DNA of 64,000 bases. It comes from Candidatus Gastranaerophilales bacterium. Its GTDB lineage: Bacteria > Cyanobacteriota > Vampirovibrionia > Gastranaerophilales > Gastranaerophilaceae. Position 1 is the first letter of the stretch; every line of letters begins with the position of its first letter. The notes below the pieces were generated by a model. It saw only the letters and a list, made by a program, of their open reading frames with translations. It did no database searches and was not told the DNA's origin. Made by a program: the position numbers and the translations under genes. The stretch covers positions 1 through 64,000 of the forward strand of contig CAJOKJ010000008.1 of NCBI GenBank assembly GCA_905235155.1, written 5' to 3'. Positions 1 through 8,632 of this stretch are shown here, piece after piece.

Positions 1-729
1 TCAACTATTAAACTGAAAAATCTATTCACTATTTACGACTCACAACTCACGAAAAAAGTTTTTGCGTTTACTCTTGCCGAAACACTAATTGTAATGGGTG
101 TAATAGGTGTAGTTGCTGCATTAACCTTGCCAAACTTAAACCAATCAACAAACAATAAAGAAAAAGTTGCTAAAGTAAAGAAAATATATTCAAATCTGAA
201 TGATGCCTTAGGTAGAGCACAAGCAGTATATGGACCTGTTGAAGAGTGGTGTAGTAACTATCATACCGGAAGTTGTTATAATAGACATCTAGAGAGATTG
301 ACAGAGTTTATGAAAACGTCAAAAGTTTGTAATTCTGTATCAGTTTGTTCTGTAACATTAAATGCAGGTTCTGGTGGCTATTCATATAGTAAAAGTGCTG
401 TACTTGCAGATGGTGCATTGATTGCAATAAGTTTTATTGCGCCTCATAATCAACTTCTTGTTGATATTGACGGTACTGCAAAAGGAAAAAATAAGGCTGG
501 GAGTGATATTTTTAAGTTTTACTATAATTCAACTAATGGTGTGTATGTTTCCTCAGTAAATGATAATAGTTTTGTTCCTTATTATAGCAGTAACAATTAT
601 AATATTGCAGATTATGCTGCTTCTTGGGTAATAAATTTTGATAACATGGATTATTTAAAAACTACTGACGGTACAACATGTCCTAACGGTACAAAACTTA
701 CTTTTGGCGGTAATCATTCTTGTAACTGA
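1..729 (+). CDS. Type IV pilin-like protein, 5' end outside window
   Basis: The frame is open from the first base, and the first ATG (94) lies inside the hydrophobic helix, so the real start is upstream of the window or at a non-ATG codon. Codons 61-81 read VFAFTLAE, a prepilin-peptidase site (cut before F, conserved Glu at +5), followed by a hydrophobic helix ending in TLPNLN. This is the class III signal of type IV pilins and type II pseudopilins. Proteins of this kind are processed by PilD and assembled in the inner membrane. The rest of the protein (about 200 residues) is a Cys- and Ser-rich globular head with no family I recognise. It meets queA tail to tail with no gap. Its first 60 residues closely resemble the pilin at 55951-56626. 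The exact role (pilus, pseudopilus or competence) is not shown. Confidence 0.85.
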   Translation, partial: STIKLKNLFTIYDSQLTKKVFAFTLAETLIVMGVIGVVAALTLPNLNQSTNNKEKVAKVKKIYSNLNDALGRAQAVYGPVEEWCSNYHTGSCYNRHLERLTEFMKTSKVCNSVSVCSVTLNAGSGGYSYSKSAVLADGALIAISFIAPHNQLLVDIDGTAKGKNKAGSDIFKFYYNSTNGVYVSSVNDNSFVPYYSSNNYNIADYAASWVINFDNMDYLKTTDGTTCPNGTKLTFGGNHSCN

Positions 730-1770
730 TTATTTTAAAAGCATGCAGTCGCCATAAGAATAAAACATATATTTTTCTTTTATGGCTGTTCTATATGCCT
801 CAAATATAAACTCTTTACCTTCTAAAGCACTTACCAGCATTAAAAGAGTTGATTTTGGAAGGTGAAAATTTGTTATTAAATTATCAACAACTTTGAATTC
901 ATAAGGCGGATAAATAAACAGTTGAGAAGCAGATTTACATTCTTTTATTTCACCAAATTGTTGATACGCAGTTTCTAAAGTTCTTACTGTTGTTGTACCT
1001 ACTGCAATAAGTTTTTTACCTTGCTTTTTAGCATTGTTAATTTTATCTGCCGTTTCTTTTGAAATTTCAAATTCTTCTGAATCCATTTTGTGTTCTAAAA
1101 TATTATCGCATTTTACCGGTCTGAAAGTTCCAAGTCCAACAGTTAAATTTACGTATGCAATTTCCACACCTTTTTGTGCAAGTTTATCCAAAATTTCTTG
1201 AGTAAAATGTAATCCTGCGGTTGGTGCTGCAACAGAACCTTCATTTTTTGCATAAACTGTTTGATAACGCTCATAATCTAAATTTTTGCGTTCATCATCT
1301 GTCATTTTTCGTTCAATATATGGTGGAAGCGGAATATTGCCTACTCTGTCCAGTATTTCGTATAAAATTCCGTCATAAATAAGTTCAACAAGCCATTTAC
1401 CTTCACCTTGATTTTCTAACGCTTTTATACTTAATTCATTAGAAATTTTTACGATAGAGCCTGCTTTTATACGCTTTGAAGGCTTAATTAGGGCTTCCCA
1501 CAATTTGTTACCTTTGTCTTTTAACAAAAATATCTCAATCAAAGCACCTGTTTCTTTGTGTCCAAAAAGCCGAGCCGGGATAACTTTTGTGTTATTTAAG
1601 ACAAGAATACAATTTTCGTCTAAATAATCAACAATATCGTAGAAATGCTTATTTTCAATTTTTTGTGTTGCTTTATCAAGCACCATCATTTTACATTCAT
1701 CACGTTTTTCACTTGGTGTTTGTGCTATAAGTTCTTCGGGTAATTCGTAATCAAATTCACTTACAAGCAT
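730..1770 (-). CDS. queA: S-adenosylmethionine:tRNA ribosyltransferase-isomerase
   Basis: QueA transfers and rearranges the ribosyl part of SAM onto preQ1-modified tRNA to make epoxyqueuosine at the wobble position. The 346 residues match the usual family length. Family hallmarks are visible from end to end: the N-terminal ELIAQTPSEKRDE, LNNTKVIPARLFG, and APTAGLHFT in the middle. The ATG at 1770 directly follows the yidC stop codon (1771-1773), so the two genes are probably co-transcribed and translationally coupled. A queuosine-precursor transporter of the YhhQ type is encoded at 24617-25294, which fits salvage of precursors with QueA acting downstream. Confidence 0.95.
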   Translation of the reverse strand: MLVSEFDYELPEELIAQTPSEKRDECKMMVLDKATQKIENKHFYDIVDYLDENCILVLNNTKVIPARLFGHKETGALIEIFLLKDKGNKLWEALIKPSKRIKAGSIVKISNELSIKALENQGEGKWLVELIYDGILYEILDRVGNIPLPPYIERKMTDDERKNLDYERYQTVYAKNEGSVAAPTAGLHFTQEILDKLAQKGVEIAYVNLTVGLGTFRPVKCDNILEHKMDSEEFEISKETADKINNAKKQGKKLIAVGTTTVRTLETAYQQFGEIKECKSASQLFIYPPYEFKVVDNLITNFHLPKSTLLMLVSALEGKEFIFEAYRTAIKEKYMFYSYGDCMLLK

Positions 1771-2853
1771 TTAGTCTTTATTCTCAATCTTTTTTGCTTT
1801 TGCAACAACACTGTCGTCAATTTTTTGTTTTTTTAATTCATCTTCTCTTTCAAGTTGTTTGTTTATAACAACAGTTTGAATAACTTGTATAATGTTGCTT
1901 GAAATCAAATATAACAATACACCTGCCGGAATTGGAATGAATACAAATGTTGCAGTCAACATAATCGGCATAAATGTATTCATTGACTTTTGAATTGCCT
2001 GTTGAGCGGGATCTTGATTTTGAGTTTTTGTTGTTGCCATCATTATTTTTTGAGTAGCAAACATTGTTAAACCAAATAAAACAATTAAGGCAAGTACGTC
2101 TAAATGAAGTGAACTTTTAACTTCTTTTGTAGGTACATTAGCAACTAAAAGACCGTCTTTTCTTTTGAATGTGATATTTTCAGATTCTTTTGTTTGTAAA
2201 TCCGTAACTGTCATTTCTGCTTTTTGAATTTTGTCTAATTGACTGAATTTTAAATCCAAATTATCAAGACTGACTTTGAAATCAACAGGTTGACCCGGAG
2301 TTAATTCTCCTTGAATTTCAACTGCTTTATTTGGTTTTGAAATTTTAACGTTGTCTAAAACTTCATCTTTTTCTAAATAAACTTTGGCGGTTTTTCCTAA
2401 CATAAAGCTATCAAACTTTGAAACTCCTAACGTACCATCATTTGAAATTCCTGCGTTAGTTTTAAGTGTTGCGTCAAGTCTGTTAATGAATAAAAATTGA
2501 GCATCACCTGCAATTTGAATAAATTGAGGACTCATTAATGCTGAATACAAAAGAATGAAAATAGGCATTTGTATTAATAATGGAAAACATCCTGCCATTG
2601 GATTAAATTTGTGTTCTTTATAGAATTCCATCATTTTTTGTTGCATTTGTTGAGGGTCATTTTTATAGCGTTCTTGTATGGCTTTCATTTTTGGTTGTAA
2701 AATTTGCATAGTTCTCATTGAGCGTTGTTGAGAAACACCCAAAGGCCACATTGCAAGTCTTACAAACACTGTAAGTAAAATTATACCTACACCAAATCCA
2801 CCGAAAACGGATAGCGATTTAAGTATTTCAATTGTAATAGTTATAAAATCCAT
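1771..2853 (-). CDS. yidC: YidC/Oxa1 membrane protein insertase
   Basis: YidC inserts and folds inner-membrane proteins, alone or with SecYEG. The 360 residues include the Oxa1 core. The first core helix carries the conserved Arg (about R32, in VFVRLAMWPLG). A cytoplasmic Gln- and Met-rich hairpin follows, then the FPLLIQMPIFILLYSAL helix (about 88-106) and the C-terminal helices (about 250-330), ending in a basic tail. Between the second and third core helices lies an unusually long polar region (about 110-250) with beta-type sequence. I infer this is a periplasmic insertion, unlike the N-terminal P1 domain of E. coli YidC. The gene sits upstream of queA and downstream of tRNA-Pro, whose terminator separates the two. 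Confidence 0.93.
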   Translation of the reverse strand: MDFITITIEILKSLSVFGGFGVGIILLTVFVRLAMWPLGVSQQRSMRTMQILQPKMKAIQERYKNDPQQMQQKMMEFYKEHKFNPMAGCFPLLIQMPIFILLYSALMSPQFIQIAGDAQFLFINRLDATLKTNAGISNDGTLGVSKFDSFMLGKTAKVYLEKDEVLDNVKISKPNKAVEIQGELTPGQPVDFKVSLDNLDLKFSQLDKIQKAEMTVTDLQTKESENITFKRKDGLLVANVPTKEVKSSLHLDVLALIVLFGLTMFATQKIMMATTKTQNQDPAQQAIQKSMNTFMPIMLTATFVFIPIPAGVLLYLISSNIIQVIQTVVINKQLEREDELKKQKIDDSVVAKAKKIENKD

Positions 2854-2885
2854 AATTTATATCCTCTAATCTTGTGTAAATCTAA

Positions 2886-2918
2886 AAAAAGAACCGTCTA
2901 TCAGGACGGTTCTTTTAA
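2886..2918 (-). terminator. Rho-independent terminator after tRNA-Pro
   Basis: An 8-bp inverted repeat, GAACCGTC/GACGGTTC with a 5-6 base loop, is followed on the minus strand by a T-run (the A-run at 2883-2890 on the plus strand). It starts three bases beyond the tRNA 3' end and would end the tRNA transcript before yidC. The T-run on the other strand is shorter. Confidence 0.8.
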
Positions 2919-2920
2919 AA

Positions 2921-2996
2921 TGGTCGGGATGACACGGTTCGAACGTGCGACCCCTTCGTCCCAAGCGAAGTGCGCTACCAGCTGCGCTACATCCCG
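2921..2996 (-). tRNA. tRNA-Pro (anticodon UGG)
   Basis: The minus strand folds as a full cloverleaf: acceptor CGGGATG/CATCCCG, D-arm GTAGCGCAGC, anticodon stem CTTCG/CGAAG with loop CTTGGGA (anticodon TGG), and a TTCGAAC T-loop. The 3' CCA is encoded (2921-2923). The other two tRNA genes in this window lack an encoded CCA. Confidence 0.96.
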
Positions 2997-3015
2997 TCGC
3001 CATTTCTTGTATCAC

Positions 3016-3045
3016 AATTTTATAATAAAAAAAATTTTTCGTCAA
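3016..3045 (-). promoter_or_regulatory. Sigma-70-type promoter for tRNA-Pro
   Basis: On the minus strand TTGACG (3040-3045) is followed by about 17 bases and an AT-rich TAAAAT/TATAAA box near 3017-3024. That places a transcription start about 15-20 bases before the tRNA 5' end at 2996. This is a consensus match only. Confidence 0.5.
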
Positions 3046-3055
3046 GTGCATGTAA

Positions 3056-3082
3056 TTGACAATAATAGTCGGATATTATAAA
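3056..3082 (+). promoter_or_regulatory. Promoter of the radical SAM gene
   Basis: TTGACA (3056-3061) and TATAAA (3077-3082) are 15 bases apart, lying 34 bases before the chosen start codon at 3116. It is divergent from the tRNA-Pro promoter just to the left. The TTG within the -35 box could be read as a start codon in frame, but the promoter match and the downstream ribosome site argue against that. Confidence 0.5.
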
Positions 3083-3115
3083 CTCTTATGTGTAGGTTTA
3101 CTTGGAGCAACTTTA

Positions 3116-4180
3116 ATGAAGAAAAAAGTCTGTTTTTGGCTTGATAGTAATATTAGTGGTTTATTACCAATGTTTAAAGGGAGTATTTATGCTTGTTGTA
3201 ATAGAGCCATTCCTTTGATAAAACAGAAAAAATATAGTGAATTAACTTATGAGGAAATTCAACAGAAAAGAATTGAACTTTTTAATTCTATGAATTCTGA
3301 AAAAGATTCTCCTTGTAAAAATTGTACTTTTTTAGTAGAAAAAGAGGATGATAAAATTGATATAGGACGAATATCCAGATTAATATTATTTCCTCATACA
3401 ACTTGTAATTTTAATTGTCAATATTGTTTCTTTACAAATAAAGACAGAAAAACAAAAATAGATGAGGAGTTATGTAACATATATGACATACTTAAAAATT
3501 TTTATAATATAGGTTTACTGGAAGACGATTTTACTCTTGATCTTGGTGGCGGTGAACCGTTATTATTGGACAATATTGATAAAACTTTTAAGTTTATGGA
3601 AGATTATTATCCAAAAAGTACTTTTTTCTTGGTTTCAAATTACTCTATTTCTTCAAAAGTTGATAATTTGATTAAAATATTAAAAAACAGAAAAATAAAA
3701 ACTGTTTTAAAAACATCAATAGATTGCGGAACAAAGGAAACGTATGCTGTTTTAAGAAAAAAAGATGCCTTTAAAACAGTATATAAAAATCTTTTAAAAA
3801 GTGCTAAATCAGGTATTTTTGATACAATATATTTGAAATATATAATAATGGGTGATGGCTCTAATTCTGATTTAAAAGATTTAGATGGTTTTATTTCTTT
3901 ATGTAAAAGAATAAAAAAATATAATAAAAATGAAACCAGAGTAATACTTGATGCAAATGTAATGGATCAGACCGATACAAAAAGAATTTTTTCAGCCAGA
4001 AGAAAAAAGAGTGTAATTTTTACTCCAAAACATCTAAATAATATTGAGATGAAAACCGCAAAATATTTATATAAAAATCTTATAGACTTTGTTAGTGTAA
4101 AATTTAATGGCGACCGTCTAATACCTGCCTATAAAGAAGCAAGGGAAGACATTGAAGAAATAAAAAACTCTATAAAATAA
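3116..4180 (+). CDS. Radical SAM protein
   Basis: I chose ATG 3116 because GGAG lies 8 bases upstream (3104-3107) and a promoter covers the longer frame. The protein is about 354 residues. C97-x3-C101-x2-C104 (in TTCNFNCQYC) is the radical SAM 4Fe-4S motif, and LGGGEPLLL (about 142) is the SAM-binding GGE motif of the TIM barrel. Before the barrel there are extra cysteines (YACCNRA near residue 23, PCKNC near residue 63) that could hold a second cluster. I see no Cys-rich C-terminal SPASM domain, so the auxiliary site, if any, is N-terminal. The substrate is unknown. The neighbour, converging from the right three bases away, encodes a U32-like protein. Confidence 0.85.
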   Translation: MKKKVCFWLDSNISGLLPMFKGSIYACCNRAIPLIKQKKYSELTYEEIQQKRIELFNSMNSEKDSPCKNCTFLVEKEDDKIDIGRISRLILFPHTTCNFNCQYCFFTNKDRKTKIDEELCNIYDILKNFYNIGLLEDDFTLDLGGGEPLLLDNIDKTFKFMEDYYPKSTFFLVSNYSISSKVDNLIKILKNRKIKTVLKTSIDCGTKETYAVLRKKDAFKTVYKNLLKSAKSGIFDTIYLKYIIMGDGSNSDLKDLDGFISLCKRIKKYNKNETRVILDANVMDQTDTKRIFSARRKKSVIFTPKHLNNIEMKTAKYLYKNLIDFVSVKFNGDRLIPAYKEAREDIEEIKNSIK

Positions 4181-4183
4181 TAT

Positions 4184-5122
4184 TTATTTATGTTGGCATC
4201 TGGAAAGTGCAATATAAATTGCATCTTGCATTGGACCAATTGTATTGAAAATATACGTTAATATCGTAAATAATTTAACTTGTTCTGATAAATCTCGACC
4301 CTGAATTTTTAGATGTTCAATCTTTAATTCATTTACAATAAAATCTAACTCTTTTTCTGTATAATCCAATAATGAATTTAATCTTTCATATACATTTTTG
4401 TTGCAAGAACAACATTTTTTAAATCCTGTGTTTTCAATGTTGCCTAATTCAATTTGTTCAAAGCGGGTATATGTTTTCATGGCCTGTGTAACATCACCAT
4501 AAGCAACTCTTGGACATATATGATTTACCATAAGCTCTATATTTGCATTGTTTTTTAAGGTTTTTGGCTTTTTATGCAATTGAGTTAGCTGATCAGGATT
4601 TAATGAAATAACTATCTTGTTAAATTTTTTCATCATTTTATTACAATATTTATTTAACGCATTTATAGAATAAAAATCAGTTAATTCATTCATATATTTT
4701 ATAATTGAACACGTAATGAAGGCATTAGGATATCTTTTTCTTATATGATTACATAATGTACTTGAAGAAACTATAAATTGACAGCCTAAACTTACGGCCA
4801 AATCAAGAATTTCATTACAATATTCATCATTTAAATCATTTTTCTTTAAATGGTAATTTGAAAATGTAAAAGAAGGTATAATTCCATTATTACGCAATGC
4901 CTTTAATTTAAATTCAAGTTCTGACAAATCAATTTTATCTCTTATAACAGAAACTCTACCTGCACCCCAACGACATCTTGTATGTCCATAGTAAATAAAG
5001 TTATCATTAACATTTATATTAGTATTTTTAAATAGAAAATCCAAAATGTTTTCTACATTTTCACTATTCGTAAACAACAAGGGTAAAGACCATTTACAAT
5101 TTGGGTACCTTAATACTTCCAT
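4184..5122 (-). CDS. U32-peptidase-like (UbiU/UbiV-type) TIM-barrel protein
   Basis: The 312 residues have the layout of U32 family proteins, which carry a 4Fe-4S cluster and act in RNA or ubiquinone hydroxylation or as peptidases. The family-like segments are LDLAVSLGCQFIVSS, the NPDQLTQL helix, IELMVNHICPR, a CCSC cluster (about residues 238-241) and, near the end, LKIQGRDLS, which resembles the KIEGR motif. Alternate hydrophobic strands and helices fit a TIM barrel. The exact subfamily is not clear and the four cluster cysteines do not align perfectly from memory, so this is a fold-level call. An AGGAGT ribosome site precedes ATG 5122. Confidence 0.55.
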   Translation of the reverse strand: MEVLRYPNCKWSLPLLFTNSENVENILDFLFKNTNINVNDNFIYYGHTRCRWGAGRVSVIRDKIDLSELEFKLKALRNNGIIPSFTFSNYHLKKNDLNDEYCNEILDLAVSLGCQFIVSSSTLCNHIRKRYPNAFITCSIIKYMNELTDFYSINALNKYCNKMMKKFNKIVISLNPDQLTQLHKKPKTLKNNANIELMVNHICPRVAYGDVTQAMKTYTRFEQIELGNIENTGFKKCCSCNKNVYERLNSLLDYTEKELDFIVNELKIEHLKIQGRDLSEQVKLFTILTYIFNTIGPMQDAIYIALSRCQHK

Positions 5123-5231
5123 AAAACTCCTTTTTTATTGATTGTAATATAAAAAACGTTATAACACAATATACAATATTATGCACTCGATATGATGAAA
5201 ATGTTTACTATTTCTTTTCTCATTTTTTAAT

Positions 5232-6100
5232 CTATTTGTATAAACGAAAATATAAGTTTAAAATTAAATTATTGTAAATGTCTTTACATATTGCAAATCC
5301 GTCACAATAAAATTCTTTATGGATATTGTTCCATTCTTGAACAATATTTATTTTTCTTATTATTTCTTCATTATTTTCGAATGTTTTTGTGAGCCCACTA
5401 TAAGTTTTAGCAGAACCATAGCACCTAACATATATTTTATATTTTTCTTGGATATTTTCGTTATAGTCAATACCTTCCATCATTAGGTGGCCCTTACAAT
5501 TTTTTATTGCAGATTTTGCATATGGTATAAGTTCATTAAATGCGGGTATATTTTTTCTTTTTAAAAAATTTAAGTAATAGCTATTTTTATATACCGAACT
5601 TCCTTTTCTTATTCTATTAATCCAATGACATTTTAAGAGTTTAATTTCTTCGTTTTCTTTTACAAAGCCTATAAAATGAAACGAAGAATATTTATTATTT
5701 GGTTCATTTTTGATAATTTAATAATTTCATCTTTATTTTTATTAAAAATATTGACATTTTTACTCAGCCATTCAAATAATTCTTCATATTCGCTATCTTC
5801 AAGTTGATTTAATCCAATATCATATCTGGAAAAATTGTTGTTATTTTTATCCTGTACCATTGTCAGAAAACGTATCATGTTCTTTTGTGACAAATAGTTT
5901 ATTAAATAATCGTTGTTATATTGACTGTAATCATAAATTTTGTTTTGAGAATATATTTTAAAATAAAAATTATCTTTTATATTAGGAGTAATATTAATAC
6001 CAAGATAATCAACAGAATCCTTATTTATATTTTCAATAGCGGCTTCTGAAAATGTTTTTGAAATTTGATTGTCAATCTCATTGTATTTATTTAAAATCAT
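5232..6100 (-). pseudogene. Frameshifted paralogue of the PT-barrel-like protein
   Basis: Two frames together match the intact neighbour (6156-7079) along its whole length. Residues 1-135 are read from ATG 6100, and after about 5698-5700 the match continues in the next frame to the stop at 5232. One missing A in the short run of T on the plus strand (5698-5700) explains the break, and restoring it gives a protein of about 289 residues. The reconstructed protein keeps the same five predicted beta-hairpins, including the segment MMEGIDYN and the C-terminal LILNLYF. It is about 20 residues shorter than the neighbour at the C-terminus. It may be a real pseudogene or an assembly error, and the high similarity along the length favours a recent event. 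Confidence 0.75.
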
Positions 6101-6155
6101 AAATTCTTTTGTCCTAATATAGTATTTGATAGTCTAAAATTTTTATAAAAATTAT

Positions 6156-7079
6156 TTATAATTTGTATCCTATTGACCTGATATCTGAAATGGAAAATAC
6201 CTCAAAGTATAAATTTAAAGTAAGATTATTCTTTTTGTCTTTACCTATCGCAAATATTGCACAACAAAACTCTGTGTGTATATTGTTCCATTCCCGAATA
6301 GCGTTTATTTTGTTTATTATTTCTTTATGCTCTTGAAATGTTTTTATTAATCCATCATAAACAGGAGATTTTTTATAGCAGCCTATATATATTTTATGTT
6401 TTTCTGATGTTTTTTGATTATAATCTATACCCTCCATAATCAGGCGTCCCTGACAGTTTTTTAAGGCTGATTTTGCATAAGGTATCAATTCATTAAACTC
6501 CGGTATATTTCTTTTTGCTAAAAAATTAAGATAATAACTGTTCTTTCTGACGGGTTTATTTTTTTCTATTTCTATAAATTCATTAAACCAATGGCATTTA
6601 AAAGTCTTAATCTCTGAATCCTGTTTTTTAAAACCAATAAAATATAACGAAGAAGTTCTGTTTGGATCTCCACATTTCATTTTTGATATTTTTAAAATTT
6701 CGTTTTTATATTTGTCAAAAAAGCTGATGTTTTTACTCAAAATTTTAAAAAGATTTTCATATTCTGCTTTTGTTAAACAATTTAATCCGATTTCGCAACG
6801 GGCAAACTCATTATTATTATCGTCATAAACTGTTTGTAAACCACCTAACATATCCTGATTTATCAAATAATTAATTAATGGATCACTGTTGTATTCTTCA
6901 TATTTTTTCATTGATAATTCATAATCATAATATATTTTAAAAAAGAAATTATCTTTTGCGTTTGAATTAATATTTACTCCAAAATAATCAACAACATCAG
7001 ATTTTATATTTTCAATAACTTCCTTTGGAAATGTTTTTAAAATTTTTTTATCAATCTTATTTTTTTTATTTAAAATCAT
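6156..7079 (-). CDS. Unknown protein with predicted five-hairpin (PT-barrel/ABBA-like) fold
   Basis: ATG 7079 is chosen because the paralogue starts at the same residue and CAGGT lies just upstream; a TTG at 7091 would add four residues. The protein has 307 residues, no signal peptide and no membrane segment. Its pattern repeats five times as two strands joined by a polar turn and followed by a helix: near residues 32-50, 76-97, 140-160, 214-238 and 275-297. Ten strands separated by helices is the layout of the PT barrel of ABBA prenyltransferases (CloQ/NphB and the cyanobactin LynF group), and the length fits. This is my inference from the pattern; I see no assigned family. It sits 28 bases after the decarboxylase start region, in the same direction as its broken copy. 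Confidence 0.5.
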   Translation of the reverse strand: MILNKKNKIDKKILKTFPKEVIENIKSDVVDYFGVNINSNAKDNFFFKIYYDYELSMKKYEEYNSDPLINYLINQDMLGGLQTVYDDNNNEFARCEIGLNCLTKAEYENLFKILSKNISFFDKYKNEILKISKMKCGDPNRTSSLYFIGFKKQDSEIKTFKCHWFNEFIEIEKNKPVRKNSYYLNFLAKRNIPEFNELIPYAKSALKNCQGRLIMEGIDYNQKTSEKHKIYIGCYKKSPVYDGLIKTFQEHKEIINKINAIREWNNIHTEFCCAIFAIGKDKKNNLTLNLYFEVFSISDIRSIGYKL

Positions 7080-7119
7080 TTTTACCTGCAAAATAAATAT
7101 GCATTAATTTAATATGCAA

Positions 7120-8553
7120 TTATTCCTTTATTACTTCTATTTCTTCATAATCTGTTAAATATGGCAAATGCTCTTTTGTTATCAATTCTCCCGGAAGTAA
7201 AATCGCAATTCCGGGTGGACATTCTGCTATTACTTCACCTGATATTCTACCAACTGCATTTTCTTTTTTTATAATTTCTTTTTCCATATAAAAGGCATCT
7301 CTGAGATTATACTTAATATTAGGAATTAACATTGGCATATGTTTTTTGTTTTCAAGATGATAAATGTCAGAGTAATCAGTTTGGGTTATTTTTTCAAGAC
7401 AATCTGCCAAATATTTTATTTCAGAGCGTTTGTTGCCTATGTTTACTAACATTAATGCACCAATGTCGGAAGCACTTTCAACTTCAATATTAAAGTCTAT
7501 TTCTAAGATTGATTCTAATCTTTTACCGGAGAGTCCGTCAATTTTGACAAATACTTTTGTTATATCGGTTTTAAATCCGAAATCCGATTTTAATTGATGA
7601 ATATTTTGCATTTTATCAAGTCTTTTGCGTAAATATTTTGCATTATTTATTGTTCTTTCAATTTGTTTTTGACCTGTTTCGCTTGAAAGGTTTGCTCTTG
7701 CCGCATCAAGACTTGCAAGTAAAATAAGCGAAGGACTTGTTGTGTGCAGTAACTTTAATGCTCTTTCTATTTTATTTACGTCTAATTTAGAATTTTTTGC
7801 TATATGAAGCATTGAGCTTTGACTCATGCTTCCGCCTGTTTTGTGTAAAGATTGAACAACTGCATCAGCACCAAGTTGCAGGGCAGGAGTTGGGAATGAT
7901 TTGTTGAAATTCCATAAACTTCCGTGTGCTTCATCCACTATTAAAGGTACATTGTATTTGTTGCAAATTTTACTTATTGTTTTTATGTCGGATATAACAC
8001 CTTCATAAGTTGGATTTGTAATCCATACAGCACCAACATCTTTTGTTGTTTTTAGCAGGTGTTCTATTTTTTCGGGGTTAATGCAGCCCCATAGTCCCCA
8101 ATCTTCAAGTTTTTCCGGTATGAGCCAAACCGGTTCTGCTCCTGATATTATCATGCCTGTTAAAAGAGAGCGGTGGCAATTTCGATTAGTAAGAATTTTC
8201 TGCCCCTTTTTCGTAATACCCATTGCAAGTGAAAGATTGCCAACTGTTGAACCGTTTAACAAAAAGAAAGTTCTTTCTGCACCAAATGCTTTTGCTGCAA
8301 GTTCTTCTGCTCTTGCAATTGCTCCGGTTGGTGGTGTTAGTGTACCTAAATTATCAAATTCATCGGTTGTATCAACTTTTAGTGCTTTTGAACCGATTAA
8401 ATTTCTGAAATCTTTTAAAACGCCTATACCTCTTGTATGTCCCGGAATATGAAATTGATACGAAGGGCTGTCAAAAGCTTGTTGCAGTGCTTCTACAATT
8501 GGTGCTTCAACTTTTGTTATGTTTTTTTGTTTATTGTTTACTTTTTTTGCCAT
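7120..8553 (-). CDS. speA: PLP-dependent Orn/Lys/Arg decarboxylase
   Basis: This is a fold-type I PLP enzyme of the Bacillus SpeA (YaaO) group, which decarboxylates arginine or lysine for polyamine synthesis. The 477 residues match the short Gram-positive form. Visible motifs are FHIPGHTRG near the N-terminus, LLNGSTVGN (phosphate binding), VDEAHGSLW (Asp to the PLP nitrogen), and SLHKTGGSMSQ, where K238 should form the Schiff base. The C-terminal part ends in the family's GIAILLPGELIT region. AAGGAAGT precedes ATG 8553. Substrate (arginine, lysine or ornithine) cannot be told from the sequence, so the gene symbol is tentative. The genes downstream on the same strand are the PT-barrel-like pair. 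Confidence 0.85.
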   Translation of the reverse strand: MAKKVNNKQKNITKVEAPIVEALQQAFDSPSYQFHIPGHTRGIGVLKDFRNLIGSKALKVDTTDEFDNLGTLTPPTGAIARAEELAAKAFGAERTFFLLNGSTVGNLSLAMGITKKGQKILTNRNCHRSLLTGMIISGAEPVWLIPEKLEDWGLWGCINPEKIEHLLKTTKDVGAVWITNPTYEGVISDIKTISKICNKYNVPLIVDEAHGSLWNFNKSFPTPALQLGADAVVQSLHKTGGSMSQSSMLHIAKNSKLDVNKIERALKLLHTTSPSLILLASLDAARANLSSETGQKQIERTINNAKYLRKRLDKMQNIHQLKSDFGFKTDITKVFVKIDGLSGKRLESILEIDFNIEVESASDIGALMLVNIGNKRSEIKYLADCLEKITQTDYSDIYHLENKKHMPMLIPNIKYNLRDAFYMEKEIIKKENAVGRISGEVIAECPPGIAILLPGELITKEHLPYLTDYEEIEVIKE

Positions 8554-8632
8554 TTATACTTCCTTTTTAAACAAAGAATATTACAAAAAAAAAATTTTAT
8601 TTACAACATGTTTTGTGCAATAATATATTATA

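Noticed and set aside
2872-3081. Short frames of about 60-70 codons on both strands around 2866-3081.
   Set aside because: They run through the tRNA-Pro gene, its terminator and its promoter.
5690-5705. Programmed ribosomal frameshift joining the two halves of the PT-barrel-like paralogue.
   Set aside because: No slippery heptamer with a downstream structure is visible, and the intact neighbour needs no frameshift.
8081-8452. A 123-codon frame antisense to the decarboxylase gene.
   Set aside because: It lies within a strongly conserved gene on the other strand and has no ribosome site or recognisable motif.
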